Positions 1 through 5,000 of a stretch of DNA of 5,623 bases are shown here, piece by piece (position 1 is the first letter of the stretch; every line of letters begins with the position of its first letter). The stretch comes from Frankiales bacterium (GTDB lineage Bacteria; Actinomycetota; Actinomycetes; Mycobacteriales; SCTD01): assembly GCA_025464795.1 (NCBI GenBank), contig JAODNB010000238.1, positions 1 to 5,623 of the forward strand, read 5' to 3'. The notes under the pieces were generated by a model, which did not search any database, was not told where the DNA came from, and saw nothing but the letters and a program-made list of their open reading frames with translations. The position numbers and the translations under genes are program-made.

Positions 1-2
1 GC

Positions 3-1550
3 GGCACGACGGCCAACGGGGACAACGCGGACACCTTCGCCGAGCAGCTGTGCGAGCCCTCTGGCGCCAAGCCGACCGAGGCCTCGGACCACTACCTGTA
101 CAAGGGCAAGTGCATCGCCTTCACCCACCGCGACATCACCCTCCACACCCCGCTGTCGCCGACCTCGATGCCGCCTCCGGTCCCGAAGACCTTCGTGCTG
201 CGCACCATGCGGTCCGTGCACGGACCGGTGCACGACTTCGCGACCTCAGGCGGTAGGCCGGTCGCCCTGGTGCGCGCGACGGCGGTGTCCAAGCAGGGCG
301 TCCGCGGGATCACGGCCTTCGAGCTGTTCGCCGAGGGAGCCGTCCACACGCCGCAGCAGTTCGTGACGACCATGCGTCACTACACGGGCAACGAGAACTG
401 GTTCTACGTCGACAGCAACCACATCGGGTGGCTGCAGAGCGGCTGGTTCCCCCGGCACGCCCCGGGCACCGACCTCGAGCTCCCGATCAAGGGCACCGGC
501 GCCTGGGACTGGAAGGGCTTCAACGCCTCGACCAACGCCTTCGCCCGGCACGCAGACTCCTTCAACCCCACGGCCATCGACCCCGCCCAGGGCTACCTGT
601 CCAGCTGGAACAACAAGGGCGCTCGCGAGTGGCGGGCCGCCCCGGGGATCTGGTCCTACGGCCCCATCCACCGCGATCTCCTCCTGCGGGATCCGACGGT
701 CGCGGCGATCAAGGCGCACCGGAAGCTGACCCTGTCCGACCTCGTCGGGATCAGCGGCAACGCCTCCACGCAGGACCTGCGAGGGGTCGCGGTCCTGCCC
801 GACCTGCTCAAGGCCCTCGGCCCGGTGACCGACGCCCGCCAGAAGCAGCTGGTCGCGGACTTGCAGACCTGGGTCCGCAAGGGGGCGCACCGCCGCTCCA
901 CCACCGGAGCGGCGTACGACGACGACAGCGCCGCCGTCCTCGTCTTCGACGCGTGGTGGCGCGCCCTCGTCCACGGCATCTACGACCCGCAGCTGGGCAA
1001 GGGCGTGGTGACCGAGCTGCAGGGCGGGATCGACCTCGTGCTGGACGGACGCGCCGTGCAGACGGGCTTCTACGACGGCTGGTACGGCCAGGTCTTCGAC
1101 CTCGTGCGGTCCGCCCTCGGCACGGGTCCGCACTTCGCCGCCACGCACTGCGGTACGGGCACCCTGGCGAGCTGCCGGTCCCTGCTTCGCGCCGCCTTCA
1201 CCAAGGCGACGGCGACCGTCACCGCCTCGCAGGGGCAGTCGGTCGCTGCGTGGAAGAAGCCGGTGCACTGCCCGGCAGACGACACGCCGACCTGTGACGA
1301 GACCCGCCCGATCGTCGCCGGGGCCGTCGCGACCCCCGCGCAGCCGTGGGAGAACCGCGGCACCTTCCACCAGGCCGTCGAGGTGCTCGGTCCCCTCGAC
1401 CGCCGGATCGTGCAGCCACCGGTGGCACCCGGCGCTGGTCTGCCCGCGACCGGTGGTGCGCCGGCCGTGGGCGGCGCCGCGGTCCTGCTCCTGCTCAGCG
1501 GCGCGGCCTGTGCAGGGCGCTCCCGGTGGGCTCGTCGACGAGCGGCCTGA
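3..1550 (+). CDS. Penicillin acylase family Ntn hydrolase with C-terminal LPATG wall anchor (5'-partial)
   Basis: The frame is open from the left edge, so the start, signal peptide, alpha chain and nucleophile Ser lie outside; 515 residues are visible (numbered from base 3). They align by eye with the E. coli penicillin G acylase beta chain. GTTA (Ala4) matches GSTA with oxyanion Ala69. MRSVHGPV matches the WRTVHGN strand. GTGAWDWKG (164-172) matches GTGKWDWKG. GYLSSWNNK carries Asn203, matching oxyanion Asn241. Members hydrolyse amide bonds of penicillins, N-acyl-homoserine lactones or other acylated amines; the substrate cannot be told here. Six cysteines fall in three close pairs (17/37, 383/391, 423/431), which suggests disulfides and export. 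The C-terminus has LPATG (480-484), a hydrophobic stretch and an Arg-rich tail (RSRWARRRAA): a complete sortase signal. No downstream partner gene; a tRNA converges 23 nt past the stop. Family is near certain, anchoring very likely. Confidence 0.93.
   Translation, partial: GTTANGDNADTFAEQLCEPSGAKPTEASDHYLYKGKCIAFTHRDITLHTPLSPTSMPPPVPKTFVLRTMRSVHGPVHDFATSGGRPVALVRATAVSKQGVRGITAFELFAEGAVHTPQQFVTTMRHYTGNENWFYVDSNHIGWLQSGWFPRHAPGTDLELPIKGTGAWDWKGFNASTNAFARHADSFNPTAIDPAQGYLSSWNNKGAREWRAAPGIWSYGPIHRDLLLRDPTVAAIKAHRKLTLSDLVGISGNASTQDLRGVAVLPDLLKALGPVTDARQKQLVADLQTWVRKGAHRRSTTGAAYDDDSAAVLVFDAWWRALVHGIYDPQLGKGVVTELQGGIDLVLDGRAVQTGFYDGWYGQVFDLVRSALGTGPHFAATHCGTGTLASCRSLLRAAFTKATATVTASQGQSVAAWKKPVHCPADDTPTCDETRPIVAGAVATPAQPWENRGTFHQAVEVLGPLDRRIVQPPVAPGAGLPATGGAPAVGGAAVLLLLSGAACAGRSRWARRRAA
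1440..1550 (+). other. Sortase cell-wall sorting signal (LPATG, hydrophobic span, basic tail)
   Basis: LPATG is encoded at 1440-1454. It is followed by Gly-Ala-Pro, about 18 small or hydrophobic residues ending VLLLLSGAACA, and the tail GRSRWARRRAA before the TGA. This is the three-part order needed for cleavage between Thr and Gly by a sortase and covalent linkage to peptidoglycan. The linker before it (PPVAPGAG) is Pro/Ala/Gly rich, as is usual for wall-spanning spacers. The matching sortase is not in the window. Confidence 0.85.
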
Positions 1551-1573
1551 CCAGCGGGCTGGCGCTTGAGGAG

Positions 1574-1647
1574 TGGGCGATACTGGACTCGAACCAGTGA
1601 CCTCTCGCGTGTGAGGCGAGCGCTCTAACCAACTGAGCTAATCGCCC
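1574..1647 (-). tRNA. tRNA-Val(CAC)
   Basis: Read on the minus strand, this folds as a 74-nt cloverleaf. The acceptor is GGGCGAT/ATCGCCC with discriminator A, the D stem GCTC/GAGC, the anticodon stem CTCGC/GCGAG, the variable loop AGGTC, and the T stem ACTGG/CCAGT with loop TTCGAGT. The anticodon loop CTCACAC gives CAC, which reads the Val codon GUG. CCA is not encoded. The gene lies 31 nt downstream of the PGPGW gene on the same strand and converges with the acylase gene, so it may be served by read-through or by its own weak promoter. Confidence 0.97.
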
Positions 1648-1662
1648 GAAGGCGTCCGCGGA

Positions 1663-1690
1663 ACGATAGCGGATCTTCTCAGCCGAGCGC
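1663..1690 (-). promoter_or_regulatory. Possible promoter of tRNA-Val(CAC)
   Basis: On the minus strand, TATCGT (1668 to 1663) resembles a -10 hexamer and lies 15 nt before the tRNA 5' end. No good -35 box is seen 16-18 nt further upstream, where the sequence is GC-rich coding DNA of the PGPGW gene. Weak evidence; co-transcription with the upstream operon is the alternative. Confidence 0.22.
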
Positions 1691-2044
1691 GTCCCGGGCG
1701 GAGTCGACGAGCCCGAGATGGGCGACCAGCGCTGCGGCGGCGACCATCAGGACGAGCCCACCGCCGGTGATGACGCCGGTCCTCCACGGATGCGCCTTCG
1801 CCTCGACCCAGGCCTTCCGGCCAGGGACCATGGCCCGCTCGAACCAACGCCGGGCGAACTCGAACTCCAGGGACCAGATCGCGAGCCCCAGCAGGACGGG
1901 CGGGATCGTCAGCGGACCGGGGAGCACGATCGCGAGCAGACCCAGAACGATGAAGACGGCCCCCAGCAGGAGCACTGTCACGCGGACGATGACCTCACCG
2001 GCGGGGAGCCGGCGGACGCGGTCGCGCAGGTGGAGTGGCGTCAC
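1679..2044 (-). CDS. PGPGW / TIGR02611-type small membrane protein
   Basis: This 121-residue membrane protein of unknown function has a short basic N-terminus. A first hydrophobic segment (about 20-41) runs straight into LPGPLTIPPVLLGLAIW (41-57), the signature of the PGPGW transmembrane family, here with the actinobacterial variant LPGPLTIPP. A polar stretch rich in Arg, Glu and Trp (about 60-88, EFEFARRWFERAMVPGRKAW) should be cytoplasmic. A last hydrophobic segment (89-110) follows. The length is typical of the family. The start is GTG at 2044, 22 nt after the anti-sigma stop; I see no good ribosome binding site, which fits translational coupling. It is the third gene of the sigma/anti-sigma operon. 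A role in the sigma circuit is only inferred from position. Confidence 0.85.
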   Translation of the reverse strand: MTPLHLRDRVRRLPAGEVIVRVTVLLLGAVFIVLGLLAIVLPGPLTIPPVLLGLAIWSLEFEFARRWFERAMVPGRKAWVEAKAHPWRTGVITGGGLVLMVAAAALVAHLGLVDSARDALG

Positions 2045-2066
2045 GTGCTCATTCTGACCCAGGTAG

Positions 2067-2843
2067 TCAGACGCTTCCTTCGACCACGGCCGGCTGGGTG
2101 CTCAGAGCGGGGGCCTGGCGACCCCTCTCCTTGGTCACGATGAAGGCAGCGACCTCGTTGGGGTTGCCGACCTTGAGGTCGTTGACGACGGTCGGCTCGC
2201 CGCTCCTGATGTCGAACGTCCCGACTGCGTTGACGCCACCGGAGACGCTCTTGGCCCAGAGGACGTAGATGCTGCTGGACCGGTCGTTGGTGGGAAGGCC
2301 CGCCGCAGCGAAGGAGACCTTGGAGCCGTTGACCACGACGACGGCCTTGCCGGCGCTCCCCGTGAGCTTGACCTCGCGGGAGCCGTCGACCAGCAGCGTC
2401 TTCACCACGAGGTTGAGCTTGTCGGTGGCCTGCTGCTGCTGGTCCGCCTTGGACTGCAGACCGCGGTTCATCAGCACGAGCGCGGCCACGAGGATCAGCG
2501 ACGCCGCAGCACCGAGGATCGCCGTCGTGGCACGCACCGTCTTGTCCCGACGACGCGTCCGCGCCGCGTCCAACGACACCGGCGCCGGAAAGGCCCCCGA
2601 GCGGCCGGACTCGGCAACACCAGCCCGAATCCCTTCGAGGATGGAGGCGGGCGGGGAGTCGGACACGGCGGCGTACGCGAGGTGCGTCAGCGTCTCGGAG
2701 TGCTCCGAGACAGCAGCGGCGCAGGCGGCACAGCCTGGCAAGTGCCTCAGGAAGACCTGCTCGTCCTCGGGCTCGAGGGCTGAGAGGGCGTGGCCGACGG
2801 CCAGCTCCTCGTACATCTCGTGGGTGGTGTCGTAGGAGGTCAC
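2067..2843 (-). CDS. rskA: RskA-like zinc anti-sigma factor
   Basis: This 258-residue membrane-spanning regulator should bind and inhibit the ECF sigma factor encoded just upstream. The N-terminal cytoplasmic domain (about 1-60) carries LAVGHALSALEPEDEQVFLRH and the zinc-binding HxxxCxxC motif (His34, Cys38, Cys41). A basic linker (RTRRRDK, 95-101) precedes one transmembrane helix at about 106-125. A coiled or Gln-rich stretch (SKADQQQQATDKL) leads into an extracytoplasmic RskA-type beta domain (about 150-240) with the family's IYVLWAKS and VGTF strands. In known RskA systems, regulated intramembrane proteolysis frees the sigma factor. The GTG start overlaps the sigma stop as GTGA and is preceded by GAGGA at 2855 to 2851, 7 nt away, so translation is coupled. 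Family call is firm; the trigger is unknown. Confidence 0.93.
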   Translation of the reverse strand: MTSYDTTHEMYEELAVGHALSALEPEDEQVFLRHLPGCAACAAAVSEHSETLTHLAYAAVSDSPPASILEGIRAGVAESGRSGAFPAPVSLDAARTRRRDKTVRATTAILGAAASLILVAALVLMNRGLQSKADQQQQATDKLNLVVKTLLVDGSREVKLTGSAGKAVVVVNGSKVSFAAAGLPTNDRSSSIYVLWAKSVSGGVNAVGTFDIRSGEPTVVNDLKVGNPNEVAAFIVTKERGRQAPALSTQPAVVEGSV

Positions 2844-3502
2844 TGTGCAGTCCTCGGGGAGAAGTCAAGAATCGGAGCCGTGTCGTTGAGCCCTTCCAGG
2901 CCCTCCTTGAGGCGCTTCATGCCCGCGAGCATGCGCGTCTTCACGGTGCCGAGAGGGGTGTTGGTGATGCCGGCGATCTCGCGCTGGGTGTAGCCGCCGA
3001 AGTAGGCCAGGACGAGCGCCTCCTTCTGCGGTTCCGGCAGCGTGTGCATGGCCTCACGCACGCGGGAGCGCCGCAGGGTCGACCAGACCTCGTCGTGGAC
3101 CTGCGGACCGTCGACCTCGCGGTCTTCCAGGAGCTCGGACGTCGTGCGGCGCTTGCGCAGGTTCTCCTCGCGACGGACCGCGTCGACGGCCTTGTGGTGC
3201 GTCATCGACAGCAACCAGCTCGAGAACCCGCCGCGCGAGGCGTCGAACTTGTGCGCGTCGCGCCAGACGGTGAGGAAGACCTCCTGGACGACGTCCTGGG
3301 CGAACTGCTCGTCCGTCAGGATGCGGCGCGCCAGACCGAAGCACGCCCGGCCGTACCGGGCGTAGAGGGCCTCCAGGGCGCCGCCATCACCCTCCGTCAC
3401 CCGCGCGACGAGCGCACGGTCGTCGAGGCCGTCGTAGGGGGTGGGGCGTGCGTTCGGGTCCGCAGCACGCGGAGCTCCCGTACGGGCCCTGGGGGTTGTC
3501 AC
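2840..3502 (-). CDS. sigK: ECF RNA polymerase sigma factor, SigK-like
   Basis: This 220-residue group-IV sigma factor redirects RNA polymerase to a small regulon. Sigma region 2 spans about 41-110: ALEALYARYGRACFGLARRI, then DVVQEVFLTVWRDAHKFD and GGFSSWLLSMTHHKAVD. Region 4 spans about 150-205, with helix-turn-helix YTQREIAGITNTPLGTVKTR (171-190). The frame could open at 3571, but I prefer GTG at 3502: GAGGA sits 5 nt before it, whereas the extra 23 residues are basic, Cys-containing and unlike the family. The RskA partner follows with a GTGA overlap, supporting a SigK-type (ECF19-like) assignment. The protein has one cysteine (Cys54). As I recall, M. tuberculosis SigK uses a Cys pair for redox sensing, so redox control by that route looks unlikely here. 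The exact ECF subgroup is not certain. Confidence 0.92.
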   Translation of the reverse strand: MTTPRARTGAPRAADPNARPTPYDGLDDRALVARVTEGDGGALEALYARYGRACFGLARRILTDEQFAQDVVQEVFLTVWRDAHKFDASRGGFSSWLLSMTHHKAVDAVRREENLRKRRTTSELLEDREVDGPQVHDEVWSTLRRSRVREAMHTLPEPQKEALVLAYFGGYTQREIAGITNTPLGTVKTRMLAGMKRLKEGLEGLNDTAPILDFSPRTAQ

Positions 3503-3507
3503 TGCTG

Positions 3508-3512
3508 TCCTC
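3508..3512 (-). promoter_or_regulatory. Ribosome binding site deciding the sigma-factor start
   Basis: On the minus strand, GAGGA lies 5 nt before GTG at 3502-3500. No comparable site precedes the longer start at 3571, so the shorter protein is chosen. Confidence 0.65.
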
Positions 3513-3589
3513 ACACACTGCGTTCGCAGCCGGGTGCCGCGCGGATGGGTCCTGGAGCAGGTGAAACGCACGCAGCTCAGACGCTACTC

Positions 3590-3629
3590 CCGCCAACCGG
3601 GTGCCTCTTGGGTCTCGGAGGGTTGGCGG
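3590..3629. repeat. Inverted repeat CCGCCAACC-N22-GGTTGGCGG
   Basis: The two 9-bp arms are perfectly complementary and their centres are about 31 bp apart, close to three helical turns, so both would lie on the same face of the DNA. The position between two divergent genes suggests a regulator site or paired promoter elements. A hand estimate for GC-rich DNA of this length gives roughly 0.25 such 9-bp matches by chance, so it is suggestive only. Confidence 0.45.
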
Positions 3630-3688
3630 CGGCCTCAAGGGGGGATGATCCTGTAGGAGTCTCACGCCCCAGCACTGGAGGACAGGCC

Positions 3689-4129
3689 ATGTCAGCCCGA
3701 CCCGTCACCGTCAGCACCGAGCTGCAGCTGCACCTCGTCGTGCCCGGCGCGGTCGCCCTGCCCGTGAAGGCTGGCCTCTCCTACGACACGCGTGACCCCT
3801 ATGCGGTGTCCGTGGCCTTCCACACCGGCTCAGGGACCAGCGCCGACACGGTGATGTGGACGTTCGCCCGCCAGCTGCTCACCGACGGCGTGACGTCCCC
3901 CGTGGGCGCCGGTGACGTCCGGGTGTGGCCCGCCAGCACCGATGGCGAGCCCGTCGTCTGCCTGTCGCTGACCTCCCCCTCCGGCAACGCCCTGTTCGAG
4001 GTCCCGGTGCCGGAGCTGGTGGAGTTCCTGACCAGGACGTACGCGGCTGTGCCGACCGGCTCCGAGAGCGACCACGTGGACGTGGACGCCGAGCTCGCGC
4101 TGCTGCTCTGGGCTGAACCGGGCCACTGA
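3689..4129 (+). CDS. SsgA/SsgB-like sporulation and cell-division regulator
   Basis: This 146-residue cytoplasmic protein belongs to the SsgA-like (SALP) family. In Streptomyces these proteins steer sporulation septation; SsgB recruits FtsZ to septum sites. Recognisable blocks in family order are LSYDTRDPYAVSVAFHTG (30-47), VMWTFARQLLTDGVTSPVGAGDVRVWP (55-81), LSLTSPSGNALFEVPVPELVEFLTRTYAAVPTG (92-124) and an acidic tail (ESDHVDVDAELALLLW). The length is normal for SALPs and there are no membrane segments. ATG at 3689 is chosen because GGAGGA sits 6 nt upstream and homology begins right after it; the frame is open further upstream, but that is antisense to the sigma gene. It is divergent from the sigK operon and followed by tRNA genes. 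The resemblance is greatest to SsgB-type members, but I cannot separate the subfamilies with certainty. Confidence 0.93.
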   Translation: MSARPVTVSTELQLHLVVPGAVALPVKAGLSYDTRDPYAVSVAFHTGSGTSADTVMWTFARQLLTDGVTSPVGAGDVRVWPASTDGEPVVCLSLTSPSGNALFEVPVPELVEFLTRTYAAVPTGSESDHVDVDAELALLLWAEPGH

Positions 4130-4142
4130 GTTCTGCTAGTCT
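4113..4142 (+). promoter_or_regulatory. Probable promoter of the Gly-Cys-Val tRNA cluster
   Basis: TAGTCT (4137-4142), with TGC immediately before it, resembles the -10 box often seen ahead of actinobacterial stable-RNA genes. CTGAAC (4113-4118) is a weak -35 candidate with an 18-bp spacer and lies inside the last codons of the ssg gene. Transcription would start about 27 nt before tRNA-Gly. Confidence 0.42.
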
Positions 4143-4175
4143 CCTCAACTGTCGTCAGGGCCTGCCCCGACGCAC

Positions 4176-4248
4176 GCGAACGTGGCTCAGTTGGTAGAGC
4201 ACAACCTTGCCAAGGTTGGGGTCGCGGGTTCGAATCCCGTCGTTCGCT
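4176..4248 (+). tRNA. tRNA-Gly(GCC)
   Basis: This folds as a 73-nt cloverleaf: acceptor GCGAACG/CGTTCGC with discriminator T, D stem GCTC/GAGC, anticodon stem CAACC/GGTTG with loop TTGCCAA, and T stem GCGGG/CCCGT with loop TTCGAAT. Anticodon GCC reads Gly GGC and GGU codons. CCA is not encoded. First gene of a three-tRNA cluster. Confidence 0.97.
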
Positions 4249-4267
4249 CTGGTAGATGGTGCCTCCC

Positions 4268-4339
4268 GGCCGGGTGGCCGAGTGGCTTAGGCAAGGGCCT
4301 GCAAAGCCCTGTACGCGGGTTCGATTCCCGCTCCGGCCT
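4268..4339 (+). tRNA. tRNA-Cys(GCA)
   Basis: This folds as a 72-nt cloverleaf: acceptor GGCCGGG/TCCGGCC (one G-U pair) with discriminator T, the U73 expected for cysteinyl-tRNA synthetase, anticodon stem AGGGC/GCCCT with loop CTGCAAA, and T stem GCGGG/CCCGC with loop TTCGATT. Anticodon GCA reads Cys. CCA is not encoded. It begins 20 nt after tRNA-Gly. Confidence 0.97.
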
Positions 4340-4381
4340 CTCCTTTCAGCTCGAGCAAGGGCCTCACAACTTCACACGCAC

Positions 4382-4455
4382 GGGCGATTGGCGCAGTCTG
4401 GTAGCGCGCTTCCCTGACACGGAAGAGGTCACAGGTTCAAGTCCTGTATCGCCCA
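4382..4455 (+). tRNA. tRNA-Val(GAC)
   Basis: This folds as a 74-nt cloverleaf: acceptor GGGCGAT/ATCGCCC with discriminator A, D stem GCGC/GCGC, anticodon stem CTTCC/GGAAG with loop CTGACAC, and T stem ACAGG/CCTGT with loop TTCAAGT. Anticodon GAC reads Val GUC and GUU codons. CCA is not encoded. Last gene of the cluster, with a terminator hairpin starting 6 nt after it. Its acceptor stem and variable loop match those of tRNA-Val(CAC) on the other strand. Confidence 0.97.
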
Positions 4456-4460
4456 CAGCC

Positions 4461-4495
4461 GAAGGCCCCCGCGAACCGGGGGCCTTCTTGCTTGC
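4461..4495 (+). terminator. Rho-independent-type terminator of the tRNA cluster
   Basis: GAAGGCCCCCG (4461-4471) pairs perfectly with CGGGGGCCTTC (4477-4487) around the loop CGAAC, giving an 11-bp, very stable stem. The run after it (TTGCTTG) is only weakly T-rich, as is common in GC-rich actinobacteria. It follows the last tRNA directly. Confidence 0.85.
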
Positions 4496-4607
4496 GCTGG
4501 TGGCGCGCAGGTGGCGTAGGCCACGCTCGTCGGCGCTGGGCCGGACGGCGGCGCCAGAAGCGGCCGGGTGGAGGGGGTTGAATCCCCCGTACCGGGCATA
4601 TGCATAG
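4496..4607. other. Intergenic DNA with short palindromes, no gene seen
   Basis: No ORF with a ribosome binding site is present. Small GC palindromes occur, for example GTGGC-GTAG-GCCAC at 4511-4524. At 4573-4588, GGGGG-TTGAAT-CCCCC looks like a tRNA T arm lacking one loop base; its TTGAAT could equally be a -35 box, with TGCATA (4601-4606) 17 bp further on as a poor -10 for the next gene. None of this is strong. Confidence 0.3.
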
Positions 4608-4637
4608 AGCTACACGGAGACCACTCTCCGTAGTGCT
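4608..4637 (+). repeat. Inverted repeat just upstream of the zinc-ribbon gene
   Basis: The arms AGC-TAC-ACGGAGA (4608-4620) and TCTCCGT-AGT-GCT (4625-4637) pair in 10 of 13 positions, with a contiguous 7-bp inner stem, a symmetrical 3-nt internal loop and terminal loop CCAC. It ends 7 nt before the ribosome binding site AAGGAG (4645-4650). It could be a protein operator or a leader hairpin controlling translation. Confidence 0.5.
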
Positions 4638-4655
4638 GATCATGAAGGAGTCACC

Positions 4656-5000
4656 GTGTGCTGCTGCGGGAGCCCGTGCCACGAGATCACCCTGAGGGTC
4701 GGTGCCAACGACCTGGCGCTCCAGCGGTGCACCAGCTGCGGTGACCAGACCTGGGCCCGGGACGGCGCTGTGCTGGCGCGCACCGAGGCCTTCGACGTGC
4801 TCGCGAGCGCCTACCGCGAGGACCGCGTGCGCGACCAGGCCGCGCGCGAGCGCACCGCGCGTGCGACCGCTGCCCGTCAGGCGGCTCGCCTCGCCGACCG
4901 TGAAGCTGCACCTGGCACCCCGTCCCCGCAAGCGCCTCGGGACGCCGCCAGCCTCACGTCCCTGCTCGACGGGTGGCAGGTGCTGGGCGCTCCCGCGTAG
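4656..5000 (+). CDS. Small Cys-rich zinc-ribbon-like protein, unknown function
   Basis: This is a 114-residue protein I do not recognise by name. The N-terminal third has a dense Cys cluster (Cys2, 3, 4, 8 and His9), then CTSCG (Cys25, Cys28), together a CxxC-type ribbon able to hold one zinc; QRCTSCGDQTW resembles other small actinobacterial zinc-ribbon proteins. Residues about 45-85 are an Ala/Arg/Glu-rich charged helix (AYREDRVRDQAARERTARAT), probably a coiled coil. A Pro-rich linker (APGTPSPQAP) leads to a short hydrophobic end with SLTSLLDGWQVLG. There is no signal peptide or membrane segment, so it is likely cytoplasmic. GTG at 4656 is supported by AAGGAG 5 nt upstream. An inverted repeat precedes it, and its TAG overlaps the 5' arm of a long-range RNA helix. 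It may be co-transcribed with the membrane gene at 5276. Confidence 0.8.
   Translation: MCCCGSPCHEITLRVGANDLALQRCTSCGDQTWARDGAVLARTEAFDVLASAYREDRVRDQAARERTARATAARQAARLADREAAPGTPSPQAPRDAASLTSLLDGWQVLGAPA

Larger units (their letters stand above)
3503..3688. promoter_or_regulatory. Divergent control region between sigK and the ssg gene
   Basis: This 186-bp region must carry the promoters of both divergent units. It holds a perfect 9-bp inverted repeat, CCGCCAACC at 3590-3598 and GGTTGGCGG at 3621-3629, whose arms read GGTTGGCGG outward toward each gene. A TAGGAG hexamer (3654-3659) could be a -10 box for the ssg gene with a short leader, but no -35 is evident at the right distance. GGAGGA (3677-3682) is the ssg ribosome binding site. 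I could not identify a convincing ECF-type promoter for the sigma gene. Confidence 0.5.

Noticed and set aside
246..1370. Long minus-strand ORF opposite the acylase
   Set aside because: Low-complexity Gly/Arg/Val product typical of GC-rich antisense frames, with no domain and no ribosome binding site; the plus frame has clear acylase motifs.
1346..1600. Plus-strand ORF ending WAILDSNQ
   Set aside because: It is an off-frame shadow of the acylase gene running into the antisense of tRNA-Val(CAC); the ending is typical of antisense tRNA translation.
2041..2868. 275-residue minus-strand ORF over rskA
   Set aside because: Arg/Pro/Gly-rich shadow in the wrong frame; the rskA frame has the zinc motif, TM helix and coupled start.
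3044..3688. Upstream extension of the ssg reading frame
   Set aside because: It is antisense to the sigma factor, and the SsgA-family homology plus GGAGGA mark ATG at 3689 as the start.
1648..4175. Genomic island between two tRNA-Val genes
   Set aside because: The enclosed genes are typical actinobacterial chromosomal genes with uniform composition; no integrase, transposase or direct repeats were found.
4182..4607. 141-residue plus-strand ORF beginning MAQLVEHNLAKVGVAGSNPVV
   Set aside because: It is a translation across tRNA-Gly, tRNA-Cys and tRNA-Val, a well-known artefact; the tRNAs explain the sequence.
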